A DNA stretch of 64,000 nucleotides from Nissolia schottii (lineage: Eukaryota; Streptophyta; Magnoliopsida; Fabales; Fabaceae), in the NCBI GenBank assembly GCA_003254905.1, contig QANU01011901.1:1669059-1733058 (forward strand). The letters are read 5' to 3'. Of the stretch, positions 36,189 to 49,339 are shown in pieces. Both the position numbers and the translations under genes were made by a program. Below the pieces are notes generated by a model. That model did no database searches and was not told the origin of the DNA. It saw only the letters and a program-made list of their open reading frames with translations. Position 1 is the stretch's first letter. Every line of letters begins with the position of its first letter.

Positions 36189-38888
36189 CTAACATGCTTT
36201 ACAGCTCTTCCGACAGGACCCAGGAAGGTCTGAAGATCCAACCATATACTCAGGATTGTTCGTGCATTCTCCAAGGGAAGCCCATCTCTCACAGCTTTGA
36301 TGCTGATCAGAGCAGTCGCCTGCAGCTCCTACCGTCTTGTCAAATGAGTCCACGTGAATCCACTTTGTTGCTGACCATTTCTCACCTTCAATTACAGGGC
36401 ATCCAGCATGGAGACTGCTAGTGTCTGGGACAGCATTCGGGTGAAGACTGAAGAAAAGAAGTGCATCCCCTCTACGTGGTTTCACTATGTAATGCCAGGC
36501 GAGGAAAGAAGAGAAAGGAAATTATTTAGCATAAGTTTGACTGGCAGAAAATATGACATGAGTATAATGCACTCTACAGGTGAAAATCCATGAAAGCAAA
36601 TACTTTCTCAGTTGCCCTACCTGCAATTCCTTTTTTGGCACACTCAGAGAGATCACTACTTGTTGAAACTCTGCGGTGTGGAGTTTCCTGTAAGCAGAAT
36701 GAAAGCTCAGAAGCTATCACAATTAGCCATTGGTATACAAAATCTAGAACAATTTCCCCTATAAAACTAGAACAGTTCAGATCCCCCGTTTGAAATGAAA
36801 GAACCTAGAGAAAGGATCTTTGAGAATGTCATATGAAGAAAATATTGTATCTCCCCCCACCACTCCATATGCAGAAAACACGGATAGTGTCCCACGTGCA
36901 TAACCTGTATATTAATGTACAGTGAAGACAAATACTGCCTCTCCGAGTATCCCACCAAGGCGACCCAGTCAAACCCTCGCAAACTTTTAACTCCAATTTT
37001 TTTCACTCAGTAAGGCTGCTCTTTTCTTTTCATTTTTATGATCGCTAAGTAAGGCTTCTAATATTTAGTGTCATAGAAATAGAATAGTGGATTAGCATCT
37101 CGTCAAAACATGAGAGAAATTCAAATCTCAGGCTACAAATTTTGGTACACTGAAACATAGAATTATTCAGACTGATAGATCAATTAGCAGAAGAAAACTT
37201 TACTACAAGAACCCAACTGGACACCAAGGCCATTCAATCAAGAAACAATAAATTTTGATGAATGACAACTGCAATGATGTTCTAACAATTAATTTTTAAT
37301 TCTGAGGAAAAAAAGTGAATCGATTATTATACAAACCTCTGCATTGGGGAACACTGTTTCACCGCCTTTGGTCACATCAGTGAGATACATGAGAACAGTT
37401 GCAAGACGGTGTCCACCTCGAGCTATATTAACTGGGTCAGCGAAGTAATCATAATGCGGCTCATATTTCTGCCCATGCTCATATCTCAATACTTGAATGT
37501 CTTCTCCGTTTTCTGAAATTAAAGAAAAAATTATAAAGGAACCGATTAATGCTTGACTGCTAACTGCTAACTGCTAACATGCTCATATCTCAATACAGAT
37601 GCATTTACATTCTGCTCTGCAGTCGCTAGCTTAGCAGGTGATACAATTATTCGTTCTATGAAGATGATTGGCACCGAGAACCTGCTATTTCAGAAGACAA
37701 AGGTAAAATATGTTCCAATCCTCAAATAATGCATCACACCTCAATTGGTTCATCAAATTTCAATTTTCTAATTAAATTTGTAAATATTCTAATAAAACAC
37801 AGTGAGAATTTTGTTGGAATTTTTTATAGAGTGAGTTGGTTCCAAGAAAATCCTGTCTTTATTATTTTCCTATTTCAGCACACTATTCAATTGATTCAAT
37901 TTGTCCCATCAACCATACATAACTCGGACCAAATTTAACCGGTATGTTAAATGCTGCAGATGTTCTCATTTAACAGGTGATCCTATGAGTATATAGCAAT
38001 CTACTTTTTACCTTTATTGCCCTCTATTAATTTACTTCCTTTTAAAATGGAGAAAGGAAGGCAGTTACACAAACATAATTACAGTCATCCCATCCACGAG
38101 CAAGTAAAATTACCATTTACAAACCAAACATTGAGCATTGGCATAAACATATGTAGCGTAATATAAGTTCCACAGATTTCCAAGATGATTTTGTATATGC
38201 CATACCTTTTGGAAGAAAGGTCCACGCTGAGATCTTGTCCTCAATACCACCAACAATGGGATCCTGCAAAAGATTGAAAGGATATTAAAACACACACACA
38301 CGCTCTCTCGTACGACGCACGCAGCATAAATTTCAAAACTCGGGCATCAATTTCAATACAAGAGAGTAGATCACACTAATTTCAAATTGAAACGGTAGAC
38401 AGATAGGAAGAAGGTGAAAAAAAAACCTTGTTCTTAGAAATGAACATTCCAGAGCTTGTACGAACTTCGCTCTGCTTGCTCTCTCCAGACAGATTGTCCG
38501 CTACAGCAGATCTCTTCAGCTCTGATTTCGCCTGAACTCAACAACGCTTGAATTCAGTAATCAGAAATATTTTCAGCAAGCTCAGGATTCTGCATAGAGA
38601 GTACTTACCAAAGAGATCAAGTGGTCGCATTCCAAGTCGGTGAGGAAACCTTGGTAAACGAAAGCTCTGCACAAATCGGGATTGAGATTCATGAACTTGA
38701 TCGGGAGATTTAGAAGGAAATTAAGAGTTAAAGCAATGCGGAAGAGGGAGAGACCTTGGGTTCCCTGAAACCTGTTTGACCTTGGAAGGGTTGATGATGG
38801 AGCTAGCGGAACCGGCATAGGAGCTGGAGACTTGATCGGAGTGGGAGATCAACAGCACCAAGAATGGCAGACACCAAACCCAACTCAT
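36189..38888 (-). CDS. P4H-like: Prolyl 4-hydroxylase with C-terminal ShKT domain
   Basis: Seven exons on the minus strand: 38755-38888, 38609-38666, 38427-38531, 38206-38263, 37337-37512, 36621-36687, 36189-36484; 894 nt, 297 residues. A hydrophobic N-terminus (residues 4-15) fits a signal peptide or signal anchor into the ER/Golgi. The 2-oxoglutarate/Fe(II) dioxygenase core has the iron ligands H138 and D140 (HYDYF) and H225 (LHAGCPV), and K235 (EGEKW) for 2-oxoglutarate. The tail (257-297) has six Cys in ShKT spacing (C257, C264, C273, C290, C294, C297); in plants this cysteine module is found on P4Hs and is not a toxin. The enzyme hydroxylates Pro in extensins, arabinogalactan proteins and peptide hormones before glycosylation. 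The Arabidopsis counterpart is probably P4H4 (At5g18900), from memory. Confidence 0.94.
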
Positions 38889-39903
38889 CTTGGATTCGGC
38901 TCTCGCAGTTGAATTTTCCGGGAAAATGATTTCTCTCTCTTCTCTTTCGCTTTCCTTCTGATTCCACCGAGCGGAAGGGATAGTTTTTCTTCTCATTGAC
39001 CTTTTTTTTTTTTGAAGTTTTTCTTTTGACTTCAATTTTGATCTGTTAATTAAGTTACATTAATTAGTTTGCACCGAAAAATTTTAATTAATTAATGACT
39101 TTTTTAATCTTTCTGTTGTCATTTAGGTTTTTTCTTTTCTTTGCAAATGTGAAATACATTTTTTTCTAACGAATAAAAAAAGTGCAGTACTTTGGGTTTT
39201 GTTCATTATTTTAACTTTGATCAGTTTTAGAAGTAGCCTCAATGTTTTTTTTAGTAGAAGTAATTTCTAAAGGTGAGTGATCTTATTTTTAATTTCCTAA
39301 TTTTTATATAAAATAACCAGTATAGTTGTGCTTAACTTTTTTTTTTTTTTTTTGGTGCAAGTTGTGCTTAACTTTTGTTACACATGAAAAAATAATCATG
39401 ATTTACCTTTTTATAAATATGAGTTAGTCGGCAAAAAGAATGAGCTTATGGACTTTATTTTTGGGTGCAATGATCAACTAGCCAGATAACCTAAATATGT
39501 GTTCCAAGTTGATGATACGAAATTGTATGAATCATTTGTAAAATATTAATATAATAATCCACATAATGGGCATTGAATAGTTTCAACAATGTTTATTGCA
39601 TGCAGCACTACTAGCCACTGCCCTATTGTTGCAATCTGAGTTGACACTAGGATGTATGGATTCAAAACCGTGTACACTGCAAGGTATGGAAAAGTTTAAA
39701 AATTACAAGACACAAGTATAATTTGGTGTAAGATATCAAACATATGTAAAATACAAAAATTACAAAGACAGAACCAAATGTTTTACAAGTTAAAATTTTC
39801 AGTGTGTCCGTTACAAGTACCTATTGTTCAAATAAATCACTGCCTCTAAAAATTTCCCAGTTTCCATGTGAGTGGTCGCATTATCTGAATCACGGGCCAT
39901 AAT
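38889..39903. other. Intergenic region between P4H and the kinase gene
   Basis: AT-rich, with poly-T tracts (39001-39013, 39341-39354) but no gene. It should contain the P4H promoter and the kinase 3' UTR. Confidence 0.4.
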
Positions 39904-42742
39904 CTAGTTCTCACTGGCTCCTTCTTCAACAGAGTTAGAGGAACCCAGAATAGTCGCCATATGTCGATCCATGTCAGTCAAAAACTTAGTTGAGTTGTAC
40001 TCTTCTGCATAAAGCAGTTCTTCAGAGTATGTCCTCTGAAGTTTAGACTTGTGGCTTACAAGCTTCAAGCTCTCTTCTTCACCTCTTGATATCAACAATA
40101 CCTGCACCACTCCAAAACATTAATTGAGTGATTTATCTAACATGACCAGTACCATGTTGCCAGAAAACAAATAGCTTGATTTGTACATAAAAAATTTAAA
40201 CATCTTGGAACGTGCTTAACGAAAGATAAATACAAAGGTGATATCTTCTTTGTATTTATCCCTGTCTAAGTACGTCCTCAAAACATCTAAATTGTTTATG
40301 TCCAAATAACATTCCTTAGAGAAGACCTGCCTGATTCATTGGTGGTCGAGCTGAGGACTGGTCTATACACAAAGAAGCTGTTAAAATTATGTGTTTCATC
40401 TGCTCTTCATCATAGGCATCAACTAAATATGGATCAACAAGCTCTTTGATTTTGTTGCCAGATAGCAGAGGTTTTGCCTGCAGTATTTTTTATTTTTTAT
40501 TTTTACAAAAGGAAGTCTACATTAGAATTGATATTTTCAATATCAAGAACAAGAAGATCAGCAAATTATTAGTATTAGTGTGTGCAATAGCAAACATACC
40601 CACATCACCAGACTTTTCTGCGAGCTATCGATAGCCTGTCGTCCAGTAATGAGCTCCAACAATAACACTCCATAGGCATAGACATCAGTCTTTTCGTCGA
40701 CTATACCATGCATGAAGAATTCAGGAGGAAGGTAGCTGTTGTGACATCAATGATGATTGCAGAGAGGAAAAATAAGAAAAGGGTCAAACAATGGGTGGAA
40801 AGAAAAAGGGTTAACAAATACTGAACACACAGAAAGCTTGTTAAGTTGTTATTGTTAAATAAACAAACCCGAATGTGCCTTCAAAGTTGGAGACAGTATG
40901 GTGAGTCCATTGGTCAGGTAACCATTTAGCAAGCCCAAAATCAGATATCTGGAGTACGATTCAAGTTAACAATATTCCAAGCAATCAAGCAGAAACAATC
41001 AAGAATAGAATATTAAAAATCCTAATTGCTGGAAAATGCATGCTCCATAATTGGATTTGTCAGGCTTAAAAGGCACCTGCGGCTCAAAATCCTCGGAGAG
41101 CAATATGTTAGCTGCCTTAATATCTCTGTGAATAATCCTTCTTTGACATTCCTCATGCAGATAGCGAAGGCCCTCGGCAGTCCCCAGAGCAATCTTATAT
41201 CTCGTGTTCCAATCCAGTTTCTCTCGAGGTCCTGAAATCATAGGCAAGGGAAGGAAGGAAGAAAGTAATTTTTATTTTACAAAAACACTTGCCATGGTAT
41301 TCCATATTCAAAACTTTGTGAGGTTAACAAACCATAAAGTATGGATGCAAGGCTGCCATGTGGAGACAACTGAAGAACAAGATGCATTCCTCCTTCAACA
41401 CCATATCCAATCACCCTAGCAATGTTGGGGTGATCCACATGAACTATAATACCAAGCTCTGACAAGAAATCTGCAGTCATTTCTTCTTGGTTCCCTCTTG
41501 TCAGCCGTTTAATCGCAACATAGTTTCCATCTTCCATTTTGCCTTTGTAAACCTCAGCATAACCTCCCTGCCCAATCAGATTTTCTTCACAAAAAAAAGA
41601 AAGAAAAAAAAAATTAAGTTGCTTACAAGCCAAGAAAGCAGACTTTAATGTCATGATGAGAAAAAGAAAATGGTTTCTTCTGAATTTCTTTACCATGGCT
41701 GAAATAGTTGGTTGCATTCTGTAGTTCTGAGAGGGAGAAATTTTTCCAAGAGGATTTGAAGCGGTAAAACTCGGTGTCAAGAGGTTTGAGAGACGGCGAC
41801 GGAATCAGGTCCTCCCGGATTCTGCTGCTTTTTCTTCTGAACTTGGAAACATTCTTGAGTGGCTGGAAGTTTTGGAAGGGCACCCGGGGTCCTTTCTTCA
41901 GAAAATTAACGAAACCATTCCAGTGTTGGTGGCTATGGCCATTCAAATCTGGCTGAGAAGTGCTTGCGTTCGGAGAACCGGGGCTTCCAGAAGGTTCTAG
42001 ACTCCTTGAGCAGTCCTGGGGTTCACCTCTAGCTCTAGGAGAGCACTGAGGTGCACAGCCCTCCTCAGTTCCTAAAGATCCAATGTCTAATATAATATGG
42101 TATTCATTAATTCATTTCAGCATTAGAGGAAATTAATAAAGCTTCTGCATGCATGCATTGCCCACACTTAAATTGGAAAATTAATTACCTAGTCTTGAAA
42201 GTGAATCAGAGAACCCAACACGTAGTCTCCTTTGAATCCTCTCTCTCAAAGCTGGTTTCCCCTTTTCTTTTACTGCCTCTCTTGCCGGGTTGTGAGCGTC
42301 ATCATTGCTGCCAAATAAAATATAATAGTCTTCTCAGCAAACAAACATAGAACGTGACAAATTAAATGGTCAAGGCCTACGAGGCAAAAAATTCCAATCA
42401 AGTCTAATCCAACCAGGATCCAAAGAAATGAAGGACAAGGACAGAAAGGTTGGAAGTTGCATTGCAAGAGATAGAAGAATTACCTAGCCTGAGTCACTTT
42501 GAAAATCATTTGCACGTTAAATAGAGATAATATAAAAACATTAATTGATTCCCCTTAATGTTTAATTAATTGATTATATATATATAAGACGTTTATAATC
42601 ACAAGCATGCATGATGCATGCCATGAAATGAAATTCTCTGCCTTCAATGAAGAAAATCCAAACCATGCATGCAGACATTGAAAGAGAAAATGAGTTACCT
42701 GAAGGCAGAGGAAGGTTGGGGTTCAATATTGTTGTTATTCAT
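39904..42742 (-). CDS. Receptor-like cytoplasmic kinase, RLCK-VI type
   Basis: Nine exons on the minus strand: 42699-42742, 42189-42307, 41694-42086, 41333-41584, 41077-41231, 40869-40948, 40600-40735, 40331-40477, 39904-40101; 1524 nt, 507 residues. There is no signal peptide or membrane segment. Residues 1-165 are a Ser/Pro-rich, basic region with [12 protein letters not shown], then [14 protein letters not shown] leads into the kinase. The kinase is complete: [12 protein letters not shown] loop, K211 in [14 protein letters not shown] with D306, DFG with D324, and a GTFGYLPPEF activation segment. RLCK-VI kinases such as RBK1/RBK2 bind and are stimulated by ROP GTPases; that function here is by family relation. 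The last intron (40102-40330) starts with GC, not GT: only a cut after CAG at 40331 keeps the frame into [10 protein letters not shown]. The Arabidopsis position is probably At5g18910. Confidence 0.93.
40102..40330 (-). other. GC-AG intron in the kinase gene
   Basis: On the minus strand the exon ends MNQ (ATGAATCAG) followed by GCAGGTCTTC. A GT four bases on would leave phase 1, while the next exon begins in phase 0 after GTGCAG at 40102. The GC donor is therefore the only frame-keeping choice. GC-AG introns make up about 1% of plant introns. Confidence 0.8.
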
Positions 42743-43940
42743 GGTGGCCAAACCATAAGAGTTTTCTGCCTCTGCAAGGAGAAGCAAAGGTGTGGCCACC
42801 GTAATGAGGCGCACAAAGGGTCAGAGAGGAAGATGAGTACAACACAGGGAGAGAGAGAGGGATGAAACAAAATTAGTTGCGGTTGGCATGATTTTTCTGT
42901 GCCACCCACCTTGACATCGTGATGAATGATACGATAAGACTAAAATCTTGTAACGGAAATTACTAATTGTTCCCTCCTTCTTCACATGATTCCCTGTCCC
43001 CTTGATGCATAATTTACTTAATAAAACATGTTATTCCTAAAATAGTCAAATTATTTAGCTGTTTGGATGAGAAACCTCTCTCTCCCTCTTTGGCACGTGG
43101 AGCAAGCAGGTTGCGTTAGTCAATGCAAATAACTTCCAGTGAAAATTTGTTTATATCATTCCATTGTAAATAAAATATGTTCCTAGATCCTAGTGGTATA
43201 CTAAGCATATTGATTTTCTTGCATGTTAAAAATTACATTGGGGGGGGGGGTGTTTTGTTTTGTTTATATGAAGCCTTCAATGATTTGCCCATGGATACTA
43301 AGACAAGCAGATATATTAAAAATCAAAACAGTAATGATTATTGAAGGAAATAAAATAGTATGACTCATTATTTATTTAAGAGTTAATGATTATGTCACCT
43401 AATATAAACAATTAAATACTAGCAAAATTTTCGCCCCATTAACATTTTTCTAAAATTAACCATGTGGACATGCAGTGCGTATTAACATCCATAAACAAAG
43501 AAAGTATTGAGTGCTTTATTTAGATATCAAAGGTAAAGTCATCTAAACCATTATACAAAATGAAAGTGAATCCTTTCTTTTAAAAATTGCACATGATTTT
43601 GTATATCTCCAGTTCTCCACAATTAAATAAAATTACTTTAAAAAGGTAAAAAAAATTAATGATGAAAATGTGCACATAATCTTGTCATGTGCAATTTACG
43701 AGTGAGATGGTCCATTTTCATATAAATACATTACACAATGGGTAGGGCATTGAATGACCGAAAAAATGAGTTGTGCATTCCTACTGCAAAGAAACCAATG
43801 CCACCCTGTTGTCCTATCACGAAACTTCACTCCTCAATTTAAATAAACAGGCTTTCATGTCCAAAAAATTATTTTATCGCAATATAATTACTAGGTAACA
43901 CAGTGGGGACAAAAACAAATGTTGGCTTAAATGTCTTACA
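42743..43940. other. Upstream region of the kinase gene, no other gene
   Basis: Holds the promoter and leader of the kinase. A ten-base G run stands at about 43241-43250. No coding signal. Confidence 0.4.
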
Positions 43941-43945
43941 GAATA

Positions 43946-44290
43946 AATACTCTATGTTACTTAATTTATTTATTTTTGATAATTTTTACAACTAAATTCA
44001 TCGAATTTTGTTATCATTTAATGTTTTATATAATTGTAATAAACTTTTCATTAGTCAAATTATTAAAAGAATCAACTTATAAGGGATTTAGAAATTTACA
44101 GACCATTTGAATTTAAAATGCACATCTCTATAAATATTATATTAAAAAATATTAATTTATCGCATTAGATCATATAATCTATTAATATGTCATATTATAT
44201 CGTGAAATAATAATAAAATTTAATGAATTTAGTTATAAAAATTATCAAAAATAGATAAATGAAGTAATATGAGTTATTTACCGTGAGTAT
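43946..44290. repeat. MITE-like family B, copy 1
   Basis: Long inverted ends: TACTTAATTTATTTATTTTTGATAATTTTTACAACTAAATTC on the left pairs with its reverse complement on the right (44225-44270). The whole unit recurs in the same direction at about 59272-59612. Borders and target duplication are not resolved. It ends just downstream of the At4g15545-like gene. Confidence 0.7.
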
Positions 44291-44376
44291 TTGAGGGGAA
44301 AAAATAGCTAAAGGATACGAAAATATTATATATCAGTTGTTACATATTTCGAGTGAAACTTCAGCTGCCCACAATG

Positions 44377-46786
44377 TCAATGGAGATTGCGAGTAATCAA
44401 TCCCTCAAATATAGCATAGAGGTCCTTATTGTCAGGCCCAAAAATTTCGTCTGCTTTCTGTAGTGTCTCCTGCAAATTTTACACAGAGAGTTGTCAATTA
44501 ACTGAGAGAGGTAAAAAGAAAAGGGGGTAGGATCAGGAGAAGCATGAGACGGAAACAAGCAAGGAGGGATAACCTCTTTTGTTTGTTTATGGGAGTTCAG
44601 TTCCTTAACATTTGCCAAAAATGCTCCAAACTGTTCGTACGACAACCGGTTCCTAATAATAACAGAATATAGATCAAATGGAAGACCCAAAACATAACAG
44701 GCAGAAGTTAACATTGTGCTACCAGATTGAAGTGTCGTTAAAAGATGACACAACGCATGCGAGATGTGTTTACATGCTCAAAGTAAATCTACTGTTGCTC
44801 CCATTCTGTAGAGCTTCAAGTTTTTTAAACTTGGTTTCATAATTTTCAAAAAGCTCAAATACAAGGGCCCTCACCTGACTTGACGAAAGAACTCTTTTCC
44901 ATCCAACCGTGTTCGTCCTATGAAGAAGAAAAAAAAAAAACGATACAGAAACTGGTGAATCTTTTAATTATCTCTTTCTTCACATCCATGCAAGATCCAA
45001 GAACGTAATCCATTACAGAGTGACTTAATGAAAACATTCCTGGACAAAACTCACCCGTTTGTGATCCAGTGCCTATATCAGAGCTCGATATTGAACCATG
45101 AATTGAGGACATCGAGGAAAACACTGAGGACCTATCATCATACATGCCTCTTGAAGTTGAAAAGGAAATTGAATGTCGCCTCGGTGACGCAGGTTTAGAT
45201 GTTCTTGTTGGGGATACTGATGCAGAGAAGGTAGGAGGGGAACCAGGTGGAGTAATCCGAGGGGTGTTAGATTGGGATGCCAAGAGGAGACTTTGTGGTA
45301 CTCGAGCTCTAATGGCTTAAATGTTGGAAATAGAAAATAAATGCAAGAAATGTCAGGAGGGTACAAATTCAAAACCATAGTTGCTCATTTTCTCAGCAAT
45401 ATATATATATATATATATATATATAACCACATGGTTATATAAATATAACCACATACCATCATAGATGCAAAAATGAAATGTATGTCTACCAATTCCCTCA
45501 TAGATGATAACCACATACCATCAGATTCATGACCCTCAGCAAAAGAATTTCCGATATCAGAAGTATAGTTTTGCGTTGAAGATCTAGATAGCGGCAGGGA
45601 AGCTTCGTCATCTGCAGTAAAACGAGAACTTGTCAAAACCCGAAATGAGAAAAATTACAGCTGAGCGACCTCAATCTTATTGAAGAGCAGGAAGGGGAAA
45701 AGATTACTAAGAGGAGAAAGGTTTCCCTCCATTTAAGTCCTTTCCCCTCTTGCTTTCTCCCAAACAGAACTTAAATTGTTTATAATCAGTCCTTTCCATC
45801 GAATTCAAGCAGCAAACGGTGGATGAAGATTCAAGCAGTATTTATTTATTTTGTAAGACAGAATGCAATTTACAGATGAGGCACCAACTATGAGCAGAAA
45901 TTGCAGTGTTGTAAGAAAGTACCTCTAAACTGTGAAGTGGAAGTCAAACTTGATTGACTCTGTATTTTAGCAACAATGTCTGGAGCTCCACCCTGTGTCA
46001 AACACCAGCAATTAGCAAAGTAAAAAGGCCAAAAGTTGCATAAACAATTAGCAATATTAGCTAGCATCATCCCTCACTCTCAGGCCAATTCATACATGAT
46101 AGTAAGTATATATTTCATCAAGATATGAATGAACCATAAAATAAGTCAAATTATTCCATGATAATCAAATCAAAGAGCAGAGTAGTAACTTACAGAATTA
46201 TCCTCATCCTCTTGAAGTGATTGCATAAGTGTCCTTCTGAAACCCTCCAACTGCATGCATTTACACCATTCCATCTAAAACCTTAGCAATTACATCACAC
46301 TCTACTCTGCCAATTTCTTAATTGCAATGTCATCACAACAAAGTTTCTGACCTTGGAAACATCCCGAGTGAGCTTTCTGACGGCATTGGAAAGCGAAGCA
46401 TTCTCCTTCAGCAAGCTCTCCTGAAATTAATTATTAAAAAAAAAAAAAAGACCGTCAAAGATGGTTCGGGCGAATTGAACCGGGTTCGAGTAGGGGGGTG
46501 GCTGGACCTTGTCTTGGTCGGCTCGGACCAGCTTATCGGCGGTTTGGGAGAGGGAGGCGTCGAGGGAATCCAGATGAGATTGGAGGTCGGCGATGAGCTT
46601 ATCCTTATCGGCGATCTTGGCGCGTAGATCCAACGACTCTGATTCGAGGGCGTTGACACGCGTCGATAGGGCAATGGATGTGATCTTGCGTGCCACGTCC
46701 AGCTGCTCGAAAGGATCCGACGGCAGCACCTGCACCACCTCCTCGGGAAGATCGTACTTCTTCGAGCTTCCCGATTCCGCCGCCAT
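44377..46786 (-). CDS. Uncharacterised coiled-coil protein, At4g15545-like
   Basis: Nine exons on the minus strand: 46508-46786, 46352-46420, 46194-46250, 45923-45992, 45519-45611, 45055-45315, 44875-44917, 44574-44652, 44377-44469; 1044 nt, 347 residues. The N-terminus YDLPEEVVQVLPSDPFEQLDVARKITS is the conserved mark of this plant family. Residues about 42-135 are charged with leucine spacing (ALESESLDLRAKIADKDKLI...), a coiled coil. The middle is a Ser/Pro-rich disordered stretch with PRITPPGSPP and SPRRHS motifs that could be phosphorylated. The C-terminus is a compact conserved block (FFRQVRNRLSYEQFGAFL, then DEIFGPDNKDLYAIFEGL). No enzyme motif and no membrane segment. Function is not known to me; the family name comes from memory of the Arabidopsis entry. 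An (AT)n microsatellite lies in the intron at 45403-45424. Confidence 0.9.
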
Positions 46787-49098
46787 CGTCTTCTGTTTAA
46801 TGTCTCCGCACTTTCTTTTTTTCCCTCTTTCTATTTTTTAAATATTATTATATGCTCTAATGTCTTTTTTTTAAGGAATAAATATATATACTTTCCGTTT
46901 TGGTTTATTAGTCAGTGTCTTTTATTGCGTCTTTGGATTTCTGCGATGATTTAGTGGTGTCAAAGTGGACAAAGGAGCGAAGGAGGCAGAAGGTTTGGAT
47001 CATCACATGGATAGAGAAGTGTCCTAGAGAGAATTTTCTTCCAAAATTAAAATAATAATAAAAAAAGTTTAGTTTAGTTTAGTTTAGTTTAATTTAATTT
47101 GATGCCAAAATATATGTGGTTTGTTTGAATTTCATAAAGGATAGAACAAACTCACTTTTTTACTTTTATATTTTATTCCTTTTTTTGGTGCTCAAGTATT
47201 TTGTTTTTCAGTACTCCTTTTTTTCTCTGTTTTTCCTACATTTTCTTTCGTCCATGCGGTATGCTTCATAAAATTACTAATTTGGCCATTGCAAGACATG
47301 GGTTTATTTTAGGACGATGCACTTCTTTACTTGGGGTGGACTAAGTACCAAGGGCCCAATCTGTTAGGTGCTGTCATGGACAGGAAGGTGACCCCAAAAC
47401 AAATGGGCTGGTATATTCGGCTCCCTTACCCAAAAAGGAATTTAAAATTAAAAAAAAAAAAAAGTGAGCCTGAGATATGTTATTAATGTTACAATTATTT
47501 GTCCATGCTAATAATGATTAATGAATTAATGGTAAATACGGAAATGTACTTCTGCGGGGGTGTAGTGAGATTTGCGTCGTCCACCGTCCACCGAGAGTAA
47601 AGATGGGAAAAGAAGACGATTACGCCACACATTCAGAAAGATGTAATTAGGGTTTTTTAATAAAAATATATGATGGGGATTGGATTGCAATGAAAATGCT
47701 TGACTAAATCAGAGCACAAGGAGATAAATATATGCTTGATCCATTCGCACACGGAACCGATACCCATAGAAGTGAGGAGAAATGTCCATTTCAACCCTTC
47801 TTTTTCTTTAGTATTATTGAACGGATTCCTTTAGTTCATCACTTGATAAAAGTAAGATTGCCTTTGATTTTTATAGATTATTGTATGCGATTAACGAATA
47901 AATGCGTTAGTGGAGTATGATCATAAGTTTGATAAGAACAAGTAGGTGGCCAGGAAACACGCAACTTGATATGCTATTGAGAAACAAGATACGAAATAAT
48001 AATATCCAAGGTTCATTATTTGCAAGAACAATGCCATGTGAAATACAAAAAGTATTGCGTATATTTATCACATAGGTTCATAGCATACACATGAACGATT
48101 ATATTTGGTATATACACAATTAATGCTTCCAATAATTAGGCTTCGCTTTGTGATTACGTTAATTAATCATATACAACGTCTGGCACGGGACCAAGCAGCT
48201 CGCAACTTTCCGACGCTCTTTTGATGAGAAGAACAAGTCAACGTGCTCCCTAACTTGCTTTGCTAAGCTAGCGCTGCTTATCCTTATTGCAACTGACGTT
48301 ATATAAAAGATTAAATTTCCTAATTATAAGCTCATATATATGTTTAAATGGTAATCTTAAATTAGGAACCAACAGAAAGCGGATTTACATAAAAAATGAA
48401 ATAAAATAAAATATGTTGGAATGTTATTTTTTTTATTAAGAACAAATTAACTGTTTTTCTGTTTGATAAATATTTTACCAAGTTTAAACGGTTAATAACT
48501 GATGTAATTAACACAGTGTGTCATTTGCCCGGGTGTCATTTTCCTAATTTCCTTCATTCTACTAGGCCAAAGTAGCTTTCTTTTTTGGTAGAAGGCACCA
48601 TTTACATGTTTTTACTTTTAGCAAATAAACCGGTGGGAAGAAAAGGGGAAAAAAGGAAAATTATTAGCATTATTACTTGGCAACGTCACAAAGGCCCCAC
48701 ACAAAAATAATAATTGGGCGAAAGAGGACAACTAACCAGACATCGTTACCTTAGCTAATCCCGTGCCACCTCCCGAACCAAAAAAGGCAAATAAACGACG
48801 TGGTTCGAAACTATAAAAATCAGAGGGTCCGAAGCAAGAAATAACAGTCACCGTTACGCCAAAAAAGGCTCGGGAGGGGCCCACCTCACCACCCCCGAAA
48901 GACCTAGTCTGGTCAGCGAACACCTGTCCATTGATCAGTCAGTCAGAAGAGGTGGCTCTCTCTCTCCTCATTCTGTCACCATTTTCTCTCTGTTCCGTTT
49001 CTATTTCTGCACTGTCTATCGTGACGCGTCATCCTCCTAAGGACGGTGCAAACCCTACCCACCATGGGCCCCACTTTTGTCTCCTTCATCTTCTTCTC
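46787..49098. other. Intergenic region with a TTTAG pentanucleotide repeat
   Basis: Divergent spacer between two genes. At about 47066-47100 there is a run of (AGTTT)n units drifting to AATTT. No supported gene. The last few hundred bases are the promoter of the small PNRC-like gene. Confidence 0.45.
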
Positions 49099-49105
49099 TA
49101 TATAT
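49099..49105 (+). promoter_or_regulatory. TATA box of the PNRC-like gene
   Basis: CTCTATATATC at this site, preceded by a CT-rich stretch, is about 240 bases before the start codon at 49340, leaving a leader of roughly 200 bases. Confidence 0.5.
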
Positions 49106-49339
49106 CAACCCTCATTTCCTTCCCATTCCCCAAACCTAGCTTCAACCTCAGATTCTATATCATATCTAATCTTGTGAGGGGAAATAACTTCAACAAGAAG
49201 AACAACAACGACGACGAAGATTAACAGATTAATTTCAAGCTTTCGTATATATTAAACACCTTTTCTCTAGTTTTGAATTTTTCCACGAATTTTCTTTTTG
49301 GTGGTTTTTGATTTTGGAGGGTTTAACAACGCACTCACC

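Noticed and set aside
36189..36320. Six-Cys ShK-like module as a separate toxin gene
   Set aside because: In frame with the dioxygenase core in one exon; it is the usual C-terminal ShKT domain of plant P4Hs.
37080..37145. tRNA-like sequence (GGATTAGCATCTCG…TTCAAATCTC)
   Set aside because: No acceptor stem or anticodon arm can be formed.
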